Assembly: GCF_002312805.1 (NCBI RefSeq)
Contig: NZ_NMUA01000004.1
Coordinates: 62,001-126,000 of the forward strand
Reading direction: 5' to 3'
DNA length: 64,000 nucleotides
DNA from: Sphingobium sp. D43FB
GTDB taxonomy: Bacteria; Pseudomonadota; Alphaproteobacteria; Sphingomonadales; Sphingomonadaceae
Made by a program: the position numbers and the translations under genes. Below the pieces are notes generated by a model. The model saw nothing but the letters and a program-made list of their open reading frames with translations, searched no databases and was not told the origin of the DNA. The stretch's first letter is position 1. The number at the start of each line of letters is the position of its first letter. Positions 38,721 to 48,016 of this stretch are shown piece by piece.

Positions 38721-40055
38721 TCAGGGCAGCAACGGTCCCCAGGCGGGATCGGAGCCGCTCAAGGGCGTGGGGATGCGGCGTTCGTTGACGCCGGTCAGGT
38801 CGACTTGCCACACCTGGCTCGCGCCCTGGCGGCCCGGCGTAGTGCGGAAGAATTGCAGCACGCGGCCATTGGGCGACCAGGTGGGCTGTTCATCCTGCCA
38901 GCCATTGGTCAGGATACGCTCATTGTCGCCGGTGGGCGTCATCACCGCGATCTTGAAGTCGCCCGACATTTTGGTGAAGGCGATGAGATCGCCGCGCGGG
39001 CTCCATTCGGGCGTCGCATAGCGGCCGCCGCCATGGCTGATGCGGCGCTGGTTCGAGCCGTCGGCGTTCATGATATAGAGTTGCTGCCCGCCCGACCGAT
39101 CGCTTTCGAAGACGATCTGGCTGCCGTCCGGCGAATAGCTGCCGCCGACATCGATGCCGGGCGACGTGGTGAGGCGCACCGGCGTTCCGCCATTGGCCCC
39201 GATGCGATAAATGTCGGTATTGCCCGCCACTGCCATCGAGAAGAGGATGTTGCGGCCATCGGGCGACCAGCGCGGGGCGAAGGTGGGGTTGTTGCTTTCG
39301 GTCACCAGACGCTGCTGCCCGGCACCGATGTCATAGACATAGAGGCGGACCCGGCTGCCCAGATAACTGACATAGAGGATCGATTTATAGTCGGGCGAGA
39401 AGCGCGGGGTGAGCGCCATCGACTGGCCATTGGTGATGAAGCGGTGGTTCGCGCCATCGCTGTCCATGATGGCGAGACGCTTGACGCGCGCGCCCTTGGG
39501 GCCGCTTTCGGCGATATAGGCGATGCGGCTGTCGAAGAAGGGGCTTTCGCCCGACAGGCGGGCATAGATGGCGTCGGCGCATTTATGCGCGGCACGCCGC
39601 CAGTCGCGCGGTGCAACTACGAAGCCCTGGCGGGTGAGTTCCTGCTTGAGCGCGACGTCGTAGAGATAGCAGCCGACGGTGATGTCGGATTCGCCGCCGC
39701 TGGTGCGGACGAAGCCCTGAACCAGCGCCTGATAGGCGCCCCATTTGTCGAATTGGGGGAAGGTGACTTCGGCAAAGGGAATGACCGGCAGGCCGCCCGG
39801 ACCCGACGGGTCGAACAGGCCCGAGCCCTTGAGGTCGGCCGCGATGACTTCGGCGATCTTGCGGCCAAGCTCGGTCGCGGACCCGGCGGGGGTCGCGACC
39901 TCCTGCTGCGCGGGCAAGGGCGGGACCGCGACCTTGACATTGCTGTCGATCTCGCCGGTGACATCGACGGATAGCTGGGCCTGGGCAGGCAGGGCGGTGA
40001 AGGCGAGCAGCGCGGCGGTCGCCAGCTGCAGGCGGCGGAGCAGGGTGGGTTTCAT
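38721..40055 (-). CDS. tolB: Tol-Pal system beta-propeller protein TolB
   Basis: A 444-residue periplasmic protein with a signal peptide (ending PAQAQ), an N-terminal domain of about 150 residues and a six-bladed propeller seen as repeated WSPDGR, YSPDGSQIVFESDRSGGQQLYIMNADG and WSPNGR units. It bridges TolA and Pal. The tolA stop overlaps its ATG by 4 bp (ATGA). Confidence 0.96.
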   Translation of the reverse strand: MKPTLLRRLQLATAALLAFTALPAQAQLSVDVTGEIDSNVKVAVPPLPAQQEVATPAGSATELGRKIAEVIAADLKGSGLFDPSGPGGLPVIPFAEVTFPQFDKWGAYQALVQGFVRTSGGESDITVGCYLYDVALKQELTRQGFVVAPRDWRRAAHKCADAIYARLSGESPFFDSRIAYIAESGPKGARVKRLAIMDSDGANHRFITNGQSMALTPRFSPDYKSILYVSYLGSRVRLYVYDIGAGQQRLVTESNNPTFAPRWSPDGRNILFSMAVAGNTDIYRIGANGGTPVRLTTSPGIDVGGSYSPDGSQIVFESDRSGGQQLYIMNADGSNQRRISHGGGRYATPEWSPRGDLIAFTKMSGDFKIAVMTPTGDNERILTNGWQDEQPTWSPNGRVLQFFRTTPGRQGASQVWQVDLTGVNERRIPTPLSGSDPAWGPLLP

Positions 40056-41038
40056 CGGTTCAGCCTCGCGTCAAAGCGGAGTGGCCGGAGCCATTTCCAT
40101 TGGTCGTAAAATTCGGGTGGCATGTTGCGGAACGGGGAAGCGAGCTTCACCGCCTGGATCGCGCGTTCGGCATGGAGCTTGGCCTGTGGCCGGTTGCTGG
40201 CGGTGACGCCGAGCTGGTCGATCACCTGCGGCGTGCCGATGACCGCGCCGCTCTTGTCGAGCCGTACTTCGAGCAGAGTGACGAGCTTGTCGGCGTCCGC
40301 CCCGGAAGGCGGACGCCAGTGCGGCTTCAACTGGCGGCGCAATTCGGCGTCGAGCGCCGATTTCTGCGCCGGACCCATGGCGGCGGCAGGCGCGGGGGCG
40401 GGCGGGCGACGCGGCGCGTCGGCATTGGTGTCGATCCCCTTGAGGAAATCCTTGCCGAGCAGCGAGCCTTTGGGCTTGTCCGCCTTGCCCTGGCCGGAGG
40501 CGCGCGCGGGGGCGTCGGCCTTGGGCTTGGCGGTCGATTTGGTCGATGCCTTGGCAGCGGGCTTCGCGTCTGCCTTCGCCTTTGTGTCCGTCTTGGCTTT
40601 GGCCGGGCTGGGCTTGGCGGGGGCGGGCTTGGCCTTGGGCGTCGGCTTTTCGGGCGCGGGCTTGGGTTTCGCCTTGGCCACTTCCTTCTTGGCGGGCGCA
40701 GGCTTTTTCGGGGCAGGCTGGGGCTTGGCAGGCGCGGGTTTCGCGACCTCCTTGGGTGTCGGCTGCGGCGTCGGTTCGGGCGCGGGTTCCGGTTCCGGCG
40801 CGGGCGCGGCATCCTCAGTTGGTCCCTGCTCCGGCGCGATGCTGGGCGGGGGCGGGGCGGTCGAGATTTGCGGCGCGGTCGATTGCAGCGCGACTTCGTC
40901 CACCATCGAGACTTCCATCGGCGGGGTCTTGAGCTTCAACGGGTTGGGGGTCGCCAGGAATCCGGCCGACAACAGCCCGAACAACAGGACATGCCCCGCC
41001 GTCGCGACGCCCAAACCAATCTTTTCCGCGCGCTCCAT
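40052..41038 (-). CDS. tolA: Tol-Pal energy transducer TolA
   Basis: A 328-residue inner-membrane protein: one N-terminal membrane helix (about 9-29), a long Pro/Ala/Lys-rich spacer (about 60-215) and a C-terminal TonB/TolA fold (VTLLEVRLDKSGAVIGTPQVI). It transmits TolQR energy to TolB-Pal across the periplasm. ATG 41038 leaves a 10-bp gap to tolR; a frame start at 41083 would overlap tolR and is less likely. Confidence 0.9.
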   Translation of the reverse strand: MERAEKIGLGVATAGHVLLFGLLSAGFLATPNPLKLKTPPMEVSMVDEVALQSTAPQISTAPPPPSIAPEQGPTEDAAPAPEPEPAPEPTPQPTPKEVAKPAPAKPQPAPKKPAPAKKEVAKAKPKPAPEKPTPKAKPAPAKPSPAKAKTDTKAKADAKPAAKASTKSTAKPKADAPARASGQGKADKPKGSLLGKDFLKGIDTNADAPRRPPAPAPAAAMGPAQKSALDAELRRQLKPHWRPPSGADADKLVTLLEVRLDKSGAVIGTPQVIDQLGVTASNRPQAKLHAERAIQAVKLASPFRNMPPEFYDQWKWLRPLRFDARLNR

Positions 41039-41048
41039 CCGGCTTGCC

Positions 41049-41516
<468 letters not shown>

Positions 41517-41536
41517 TAGCGGGGGGCTCGCTTGGT

Positions 41537-41617
41537 CGTCATGCCAGCGCAGGCTGGCATCTTGAGCGTTGGCGCGCGGAAGAAAAGGGAGATCCCAGCG
41601 TTCGCTGGGATGACGGA
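41537..41617. repeat. paired hairpin repeats between tolQ and tolR
   Basis: Within the 106-bp tolQ-tolR gap are two short hairpins in inverted arrangement: CGTCATGCCAGCGCAGGCTGGCATC (about 41538-41562) and GATCCCAGCGTTCGCTGGGATGACG (about 41591-41615), which can also pair with each other through their ATGACG-type ends. In the transcript this could stall or process mRNA inside the operon. Confidence 0.75.
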
Positions 41618-41622
41618 AGCAC

Positions 41623-42330
41623 TCATCGCTGGGCCTCCAGTTCGCGGCTCAGGGTCGCGTAGAAGCTGTCGGCGAAGCGGGTGAGGGCGGATTCGAGGCG
41701 GTTTATGCCGTGGCTGAAGCGGTTATAGGCGATGACCGCCGGGATGGCCGCAAAAAGCCCGATGGCGGTGGCGAACAAGGCCTCGGCAATGCCCGGCGCG
41801 ACGACGGCGAGCGAGCTATTCTGTTCGGCCGCAATCGCGGTGAAGGCGCGCATGATGCCCCAGACGGTGCCGAACAGACCGACGAAGGGCGCGACCGAGC
41901 CGACCGTCGCCAATATGTTGAGCCGGTCGGACAGCCGGTCGATTTCGGCGGCGATGGTGCTGGACATGGCGGTGGCGAGCCGGTCGCGCGTGCCGTCGCG
42001 ATCGACCACCTTCTGCGCGGTCGAGCGCCGCCATTCGGTGACGCCCGCCGCCATCACCTTGGCCGCGGGATGCTCCACCTTGCCACGGGTTTCGTAGAAA
42101 CGGTCGATATCCTCCGCCTTCCAGAAATCGGCCTCGAACTTGCGGCTTTCCTTGCTGGCGCGGCGCAGGCTGACCGAAAAGCCGATGATGATCGCCCAGG
42201 TCCAGATGCTGGCCAGCAACAGGCCCAGCATCACCCCCTTCACGACGATGTCGGCCTGAAGGAACAGGGCCAGCGGGGAAATGGTGGCGGCGTCGGCCAC
42301 CGCGGCGACGTCTGGCAGGTTGAGGGTCAT
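41623..42330 (-). CDS. tolQ: Tol-Pal system protein TolQ
   Basis: A 235-residue ExbB/TolQ proton-channel protein with three membrane segments (about 30-50, 145-170 and 180-205), the last two in TVGSVAPFVGLFGTVWGIMRAF and GIAEALFATAIGLFAAIPAVIAYN. The ATG at 42330 overlaps the ybgC stop by 4 bp. Motor component of the Tol-Pal system used in outer-membrane constriction. Confidence 0.95.
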   Translation of the reverse strand: MTLNLPDVAAVADAATISPLALFLQADIVVKGVMLGLLLASIWTWAIIIGFSVSLRRASKESRKFEADFWKAEDIDRFYETRGKVEHPAAKVMAAGVTEWRRSTAQKVVDRDGTRDRLATAMSSTIAAEIDRLSDRLNILATVGSVAPFVGLFGTVWGIMRAFTAIAAEQNSSLAVVAPGIAEALFATAIGLFAAIPAVIAYNRFSHGINRLESALTRFADSFYATLSRELEAQR

Positions 42331-42797
42331 GGGTGGAGGTCTTCCCCTTGGCAAAGGCGGCTGAAAATGTCGGTCCAGGCTTTGGGTTGCCGTTGCGGGC
42401 GGCCCTGTAGCGTCAGCCATGCAACGCAAATGCTGGCGTCGGTCAACTGTTCGTCGCCGCGCATGACTGACTGATGAATGGTGCAGGTCGCTGCGCTCAC
42501 CTGAGCCACGCGGCTGACCACCATCAGGTCGTCATCCAGCCGGGCGGGGCGGCGATAGCGGATCTGCAGGTCGGTGACGGCATAGACGCCGGTGCCGCCT
42601 TCATGCGCGGCGCGCTGGTCGATCTGTGCCAGGCGCAGCATGTCGGACCGGGCGCGCTCCATATAACGCAGATAATTGGCGTGATAGACGAGGCCCGACA
42701 GGTCGGTATCCTCGAAATAGATGCGCAGCGGGAAATGATGCACGGCCGCGATGAAGCGTCCGGTCGCGGGAGAGGGCATCATTTCGGCAACAATCAT
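42327..42797 (-). CDS. ybgC: Tol-Pal-associated acyl-CoA thioesterase YbgC
   Basis: A 156-residue hot-dog fold thioesterase. The signature YFEDTDLSGLVYHANYLRYMERARSDMLR contains the catalytic aspartate and the HANY turn. It is the first gene of the tol-pal operon, as in many Gram-negatives, and probably hydrolyses short or phospholipid-linked acyl-CoAs. Confidence 0.93.
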   Translation of the reverse strand: MIVAEMMPSPATGRFIAAVHHFPLRIYFEDTDLSGLVYHANYLRYMERARSDMLRLAQIDQRAAHEGGTGVYAVTDLQIRYRRPARLDDDLMVVSRVAQVSAATCTIHQSVMRGDEQLTDASICVAWLTLQGRPQRQPKAWTDIFSRLCQGEDLHP

Positions 42798-42967
42798 GGC
42801 GGGCTTTTAACCATGGCGCGCGGTCGAGGCAAAGGCCGAAACGTCCTTCCCCCGCGCAACAGGCGCATTTTGTCGCCTGCGCTTTTTGCGGAGTGGGCCG
42901 CTCTGGCCCCCGGCGGGGCGGGGCGCTAGGATGAGGAGGACGAGTTGAGCCACGGAGAGAGAGCAAC

Positions 42968-43846
<879 letters not shown>

Positions 43847-43860
43847 GGGGGGGGTTTCAC

Positions 43861-44041
43861 CGTCATCCCAGCGGAAGCTGAGATCCATGGGCGCAACCTT
43901 AGGGGCGTCGAGGCGACGTAGCGGCTAATGGATCCTGACTTTCGTCAGGATGACGGGTGAGGGGTGGGCGAGGATATGCGCCCTGTTGCACGCCCCCTCC
44001 ACCACCGCTGCGCGGCGGTCCCCCTCCCCGTGCCGGGGAGG
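43861..44041. repeat. hairpin repeats between convergent genes
   Basis: Two repeat units fill the gap between the dehydrogenase and pspF: a CGTCATCCCAGC ... CAGGATGACG pair (43861-43956) and, closer to pspF, CCACCGCTGCGCGGCGG followed by CCTCCCC..GGGGAGG (about 44000-44041), which may terminate pspF transcription. Confidence 0.7.
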
Positions 44042-44043
44042 AT

Positions 44044-45066
44044 TTAGCCTGCGCTCAGGCTATGCTTCTTCATGCAGTGGCGCAGTTGGTCGTAGGTGAG
44101 GCCGAGGCCCTTGGCGGTGGCGCGTTGGTTGAAGCGGTAGCGGTCGAGGGCGGCGGTGATGATCGCGGATTCATAGGCGTCGACGGCGGCGCGCAGGTCG
44201 CAAATATCGTCGACCGACGCGGCGGCGGCTTGGGCGGTCGGCACGGGCGGGTCGCAGGGGTCGGCGGCGCGGGGCATGAGCGGCTTGGGCTTCCAGGGCG
44301 AGGCGAAGGGGTCGAAGGTGATGCGGCTGATCGGGCGGGTCGGCGCATCCCAGCGATAGACGGCGCGCTCGATCACGTTGCGCAATTCGCGGACATTGCC
44401 GGGCCAGGCATAGGCTTCGAGTTCCGCCAGCGTCGCCGCGTCGAAGCCCGGCCATTGCGGCCAGGCGAGTTCGGCGGCCATGCGCCGCCCGAAATGATCG
44501 ACCAGCACCGGCACATCGCCCTCGCGCGCGCGCAGCGGCGGCAGGGTGATGACTTCGAAGCTCAACCGGTCGAGGAGATCGGGGCGGAAGCGCCCGGCAT
44601 CGGCGGCGGCGGGCAGATCGTCATTGGTCGCTGCGACGATGCGGACATCGACGCGCAGCGGTTTTGATGCGCCGATGCGGGTGACTTCGCCATATTCGAC
44701 GACGCGCAACAGCCGTTCCTGCGCCGCCATCGACAGGGTGCCGAGTTCATCGAGGAACAGCGTGCCGCCATCGGCTTCCTCGAACCGGCCGGGCCGCGCG
44801 CGGTTGGCGCCGGTGAAGGCACCCTGTTCATGGCCAAACAATTCAGCTTCGATCAGGGTTTCGGGCAGCGCGGCGCAGTTCATGACGATCAAGGGTTCGC
44901 CCCAGCGCGGGGAGAGGTGATGCAGCCGCTCGGCGATCAGCTCCTTGCCGGTCCCGCGCTCGCCGATCACCAGCACCGGGCGGTTGAGTTCGGCCGCGCG
45001 CCCCGCCAGTTCGACGGCGTCGAGAAAGGCCAATGACTGGCCGACGAAATGGGTCGTTTTCTCCAT
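44044..45066 (-). CDS. pspF: psp operon activator PspF (sigma-54 enhancer-binding protein)
   Basis: A 340-residue AAA+ activator without an N-terminal sensor domain, as in PspF, where PspA binding holds it inactive. Walker A GERGTGKE (35-42), the sigma-54-contacting GAFTGA (82-87), Walker B LFLDE (103-107) and a C-terminal helix-turn-helix (ATAKGLGLTYDQLRHCMKKH). ATG 45066 is the family start; a frame extending to 45897 runs antisense through pspA. It is divergent from the psp operon. Confidence 0.93.
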   Translation of the reverse strand: MEKTTHFVGQSLAFLDAVELAGRAAELNRPVLVIGERGTGKELIAERLHHLSPRWGEPLIVMNCAALPETLIEAELFGHEQGAFTGANRARPGRFEEADGGTLFLDELGTLSMAAQERLLRVVEYGEVTRIGASKPLRVDVRIVAATNDDLPAAADAGRFRPDLLDRLSFEVITLPPLRAREGDVPVLVDHFGRRMAAELAWPQWPGFDAATLAELEAYAWPGNVRELRNVIERAVYRWDAPTRPISRITFDPFASPWKPKPLMPRAADPCDPPVPTAQAAAASVDDICDLRAAVDAYESAIITAALDRYRFNQRATAKGLGLTYDQLRHCMKKHSLSAG

Positions 45067-45081
45067 ACACCAACTTATGGT

Positions 45082-45154
45082 GAAATTTCCCACCTTGTCG
45101 CAAGCGAAATTCCACGCTCGACCGAAATGAACGAGCAAAAATGGCGGAAATCCG
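45082..45154 (+). promoter_or_regulatory. candidate PspF upstream activation sites
   Basis: Between pspF and the sigma-54 promoter lie four GAAAT-centred motifs: GAAATTTC (45082), GAAATTCC (45106), GAAATGA (45124) and GGAAATCCG (45147), spaced 18-24 bases. Their position about 15-90 bp upstream of the -24 box fits enhancer sites for PspF. Binding is inferred from repetition and place only. Confidence 0.4.
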
Positions 45155-45169
45155 TGTCTTTCGGCAATT

Positions 45170-45185
45170 TGGCACGGCCCCTGCA
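45170..45185 (+). promoter_or_regulatory. sigma-54 promoter of the psp operon
   Basis: TGGCACGGCCCCTGCA (45170-45185) closely matches the sigma-54 consensus TGGCAC-N5-TTGCA, with GG and GC at the required 10-base spacing. It precedes the first gene of the operon by about 65 bp and is next to a PspF activator, which makes the assignment firm. Confidence 0.85.
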
Positions 45186-45251
45186 ATGCTATGGGCAATC
45201 CGCAAATAATCGCGGAAATCGATGAAGGCCAAGGTTCAGGGAGTGTATAAA

Positions 45252-45428
45252 ATGGAAGACAACAGCAACAGCGTTCGCGAAATCGGCCAACTGATGTCGG
45301 TCGCCGTCGCCGCCCTGCTGGTAGGATCGACCCTGATCCTGGCAGCTGTCGGCCCGGCCCGCGCCAGCGAAATCCCGATCCTCGCCAGCGAAACCCACAA
45401 TCCGGCAACCCCGCGCTATCTGGCGTAA
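45252..45428 (+). CDS. small membrane or secreted peptide, first gene of psp operon
   Basis: A 58-residue protein (MEDNSNSVREIGQLMS...). One hydrophobic segment (about 15-36) ends in PARASEIP, which looks like a signal-peptidase site, leaving a mature peptide of about 20 residues, or else it stays anchored. AGGGAG precedes ATG 45252. It is not part of the enterobacterial psp operon and I recognise no family. Its place right after the sigma-54 promoter makes it a Psp-regulon member. Confidence 0.75.
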   Translation: MEDNSNSVREIGQLMSVAVAALLVGSTLILAAVGPARASEIPILASETHNPATPRYLA

Positions 45429-45475
45429 GCCGACGGGGTTGTCCGAAAATAGCCAAGACCAGGAGTGACGTTAAA

Positions 45476-46144
45476 ATGGGTATTTTTTCCCGCACCCGCG
45501 ACATCATCGCCGCCAATGTGACCGACCTGCTCGACAAGGCGGAAGATCCGGCGAAGATGATCCGCATGATCATCCTCGAAATGGAGGAAACCCTGGTCGA
45601 AGTGCGCGCGTCCGCCGCCCGCACCATCGCCGACCAGAAGGAAATGCGCCGCCACATCGCCAAGCTGACCGCGTTGCAGGACAGCTGGACCGAAAAGGCG
45701 CAGCTTGCGCTTTCCAAGGATCGCGAAGACCTGGCCAAGGCGGCGCTCGTCGAACGGCAGAAGGCGACCGACATGGCCGAGCATCTGACCCATGAGATCG
45801 AGACGCTGGACGAAGCGCTGCGCGCCGCCGAAGAGGATATCGCCAAGCTGCAGGCGAAGCTCCGCGAAGCCCGCGTGCGCCAGAACAGCCTGGTCACCCG
45901 GATGCAGAGCGCGGAAAACCGCCTGCGCGTGCGCGAAGCCTATGCCGGCGAGAAGGTCAATGAGGCGTTTGCGCGTTTCGACCTGCTGGAACGCCGGGTC
46001 GACATGGCCGAAGGCCGCGCCGACGCGATGGACCTGGGCAGCGCGCCCAAGACGCTGGAAGAAGAGATTGCCGAGTTGCGCTCCGCCGACAAGGTGGATG
46101 CCGACCTCGCCGCGCTCAAGGCCAGCATGAACAAGGGGGACTGA
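45476..46144 (+). CDS. pspA: phage shock protein A
   Basis: A 222-residue coiled-coil ESCRT-III-like membrane-stabilising protein that also inhibits PspF. N-terminal amphipathic start MGIFSRTRDIIAANVTDLLDKAEDP, then continuous helix (EMEETLVEVRASAARTIADQKEM...). Length is typical. Second gene of the operon, 47 bp after the small peptide. Confidence 0.96.
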   Translation: MGIFSRTRDIIAANVTDLLDKAEDPAKMIRMIILEMEETLVEVRASAARTIADQKEMRRHIAKLTALQDSWTEKAQLALSKDREDLAKAALVERQKATDMAEHLTHEIETLDEALRAAEEDIAKLQAKLREARVRQNSLVTRMQSAENRLRVREAYAGEKVNEAFARFDLLERRVDMAEGRADAMDLGSAPKTLEEEIAELRSADKVDADLAALKASMNKGD

Positions 46145-46148
46145 TCCG

Positions 46149-46415
46149 ATGGAAGAGATTTTTCTGCCCATCATCGTCTGCGGCATGTTGTTCATCGGCA
46201 TGCCGTGGCTGATCTTCCACTATGTCACCAAGTGGAAGCAGGCCCCCAAGATCACCGACGAGGATGAGAAGCTGCTGGATGAACTCCACCTTCTCGCCCG
46301 TCGGATGGAAGAGCGGCTGCAGACGGTCGAACGGATCGTCGCCGCCGACAACCCCGATTTCCGCCCGCATCGTCCGCAGGAGCCGGGCGAATTCACCTTC
46401 GACCGGAGAAACTGA
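46149..46415 (+). CDS. pspB: phage shock protein B
   Basis: An 88-residue inner-membrane protein: one membrane helix (about 5-25) and a cytoplasmic coiled coil (DEDEKLLDELHLLARRMEERLQTVERIVAAD), with a PspB-type layout. It senses stress with PspC. Starts 4 bp after pspA. The MEERLQTVERI block recurs in the four downstream proteins. Confidence 0.93.
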   Translation: MEEIFLPIIVCGMLFIGMPWLIFHYVTKWKQAPKITDEDEKLLDELHLLARRMEERLQTVERIVAADNPDFRPHRPQEPGEFTFDRRN

Positions 46416-46416
46416 C

Positions 46417-46797
46417 ATGACCGCCCGCCGCACCAAATTCTACCTCAACAAGGCCGACGGCAAATGGATGGGCGTCTGTTCCGGCATTGCCGACTATAGC
46501 GGGATCGACGTCGTGTGGGTCCGCGTCGGCGCGGTGCTGGTGACGCTGATGGGGGCCTTCCCCTGGACGCTGATCGCCTATTTCGCCGCTGCCTATTTCG
46601 CCGACAACAAGCCATCGGGCCTCTATGCCGATCGCGATGACGAGAAATTCTGGCAGGGCGTGCGGACCAATCCGACCCGCTCCACCCGCGACGTCCGGTC
46701 CAAGTTCCGCGATATCGATCGCCGCCTCGCGGACATCGAAATCTATTATACCAGCCGCAACACGCGCCTGGCCGATGAAATCGATCGTCTGCGCTAA
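46417..46797 (+). CDS. pspC: phage shock protein C
   Basis: A 126-residue PspC-domain protein: KFYLNKADGKWMGVCSGIADYSGIDVVWVRVGAVLV, a membrane segment (about 38-62), and a C-terminal coil (DVRSKFRDIDRRLADIE). It transmits envelope stress to PspA-PspF. The start lies 1 bp after the pspB stop. Confidence 0.95.
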   Translation: MTARRTKFYLNKADGKWMGVCSGIADYSGIDVVWVRVGAVLVTLMGAFPWTLIAYFAAAYFADNKPSGLYADRDDEKFWQGVRTNPTRSTRDVRSKFRDIDRRLADIEIYYTSRNTRLADEIDRLR

Positions 46798-46827
46798 GCA
46801 GCCTGGGGCAAAACAGGGAGACTAATC

Positions 46828-47118
46828 ATGAATGTCGGTGGACCTTTCTTTGTTCTGGCGATCATCGCGATGTCGACTTTGGGCTGGATGTTCACCACCT
46901 GGGTCCGTGCCCGGCACGGCTATCCGGTGGAAAATGAATGGACCGGCACCGTTGATCGAACGGACGCCGCCGCTGGTCGAAAAATCGACCTTCTGTCGCG
47001 CGAAAACGAAAAGCTGGTGGGCAAGATCAGCCGCCTGGAGGAACGCATCGCCGTGCTGGAGCGGATCGCCACCGATCCCGCCACCCGCACAGCGCGCGAA
47101 ATCGAGGCGCTGCGCTGA
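46828..47118 (+). CDS. PspB-like small membrane coiled-coil protein 1
   Basis: A 96-residue protein: membrane helix (about 6-27, FFVLAIIAMSTLGWMFTTWV) then a coiled coil (KIDLLSRENEKLVGKISRLEERIAVLERIATD) ending REIEALR. It has the PspB architecture but a different sequence. CAGGGAG lies 7 bases before its ATG. First of four paralogous genes after pspC. Confidence 0.83.
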   Translation: MNVGGPFFVLAIIAMSTLGWMFTTWVRARHGYPVENEWTGTVDRTDAAAGRKIDLLSRENEKLVGKISRLEERIAVLERIATDPATRTAREIEALR

Positions 47119-47145
47119 GGCGCAGCCGGCAAGGGAGTAGAGACG

Positions 47146-47457
47146 ATGTTTCCATTTGAAGATTTTGCGCAAGTCGGAATGATCCTGGGCGCGCTTGCTA
47201 TTGGCGGCTGGATATTCACCACCTGGTTGCGGGTGAAAAATGGCTACCCGCTGGAAAATAGCTGGGGCAAGCCGATCTATCCGCAAAAAAACGAGGAAAT
47301 GGTCGAGCGCATCAAATTGCTGAGCCAGGAAAATGCCCAGCTGCGCGCCGAGATCGGGTCGATGAAGGACCGGCTAGCCGTGGTCGAGCGGATCGTCACC
47401 GACGAAAGCCACCAGCTGACCCGCGAGATCGAGCAGCTGCGCGGCGTCGCCAACTGA
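47146..47457 (+). CDS. PspB-like small membrane coiled-coil protein 2
   Basis: A 103-residue protein closely related to the preceding one: membrane helix (about 8-28, VGMILGALAIGGWIFTTWLRVKNGYPLEN) and coil (RIKLLSQENAQLRAEIGSMKDRLAVVERIVTDESHQLTREIEQLR). The shared FTTW.R..GYP.EN block shows recent duplication with protein 1. AAGGGAG ribosome binding site. Confidence 0.83.
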   Translation: MFPFEDFAQVGMILGALAIGGWIFTTWLRVKNGYPLENSWGKPIYPQKNEEMVERIKLLSQENAQLRAEIGSMKDRLAVVERIVTDESHQLTREIEQLRGVAN

Positions 47458-47486
47458 TCCCGGCATAAGAACAGGGAGTTAAGGGA

Positions 47487-47738
47487 ATGGGACCGTTTGA
47501 AATGGTCGTCGCCATCGTCGCGATCACCGCCATCGCCAGCGTCATCCGCGCGCGTTACGGCGTGGTCCGGCACGACAAGGGCGAAACGCTGGTCGCACGC
47601 GGGCCGGACCCCGACACCGAAAGGCTGCGCGCCGAGGTCAAGGGGCTGAAAGAGCGGGTCGCGGTGCTGGAACGGCTGGCGACCGATGGCTCCACTGCGC
47701 TGGAGCGGGAATTCGAAAAGCTGCGGGACCGCGACTAA
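47487..47738 (+). CDS. PspB-like small membrane coiled-coil protein 3
   Basis: An 83-residue protein: short membrane helix (about 4-20) and coil (DTERLRAEVKGLKERVAVLERLATDGSTALEREFEKLR), whose C-terminal block matches that of proteins 1 and 2. CAGGGAG upstream, 29 bp from the previous stop. Confidence 0.82.
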   Translation: MGPFEMVVAIVAITAIASVIRARYGVVRHDKGETLVARGPDPDTERLRAEVKGLKERVAVLERLATDGSTALEREFEKLRDRD

Positions 47739-47767
47739 GCGCGGTTCGCGTCGACAGGGAGGCACAT

Positions 47768-48001
47768 ATGCAGGACCCTTATCTTTATCTGGCCATGGCG
47801 CTCACCACCCTGGCGGGCGTGGCGATCATCGCGGTGGCGGCCTTGCGCGGCTGGGACGGTTGGCTGGCCTTGAAGCGCGCCGAACTGACCCGTGCGACCG
47901 ATGACGCCGCGCCGCCATCGGCGGTCGCGCGGATCGAAGTCGCCGACCTCAAGGAACGCATCCGCAAGCTGGAGGCGATCGCGGCGGGGGTTGATTTGTG
48001 A
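47768..48001 (+). CDS. PspB-like small membrane coiled-coil protein 4
   Basis: A 77-residue protein: membrane helix (about 6-26) and a shorter coil (VADLKERIRKLEAIAAGVDL). The LKER-x-x-LE-x-I core links it to the others, but the rest has diverged. CAGGGAG before ATG 47768. Last gene of the operon; a palindromic element follows. Confidence 0.78.
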   Translation: MQDPYLYLAMALTTLAGVAIIAVAALRGWDGWLALKRAELTRATDDAAPPSAVARIEVADLKERIRKLEAIAAGVDL

Positions 48002-48016
48002 GGCGCACTGGGCGGG

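Noticed and set aside
45066..45897. N-terminal extension of pspF
   Set aside because: It would run antisense through the promoter and pspA; PspF has no N-terminal domain of that type and ATG 45066 gives the normal start.
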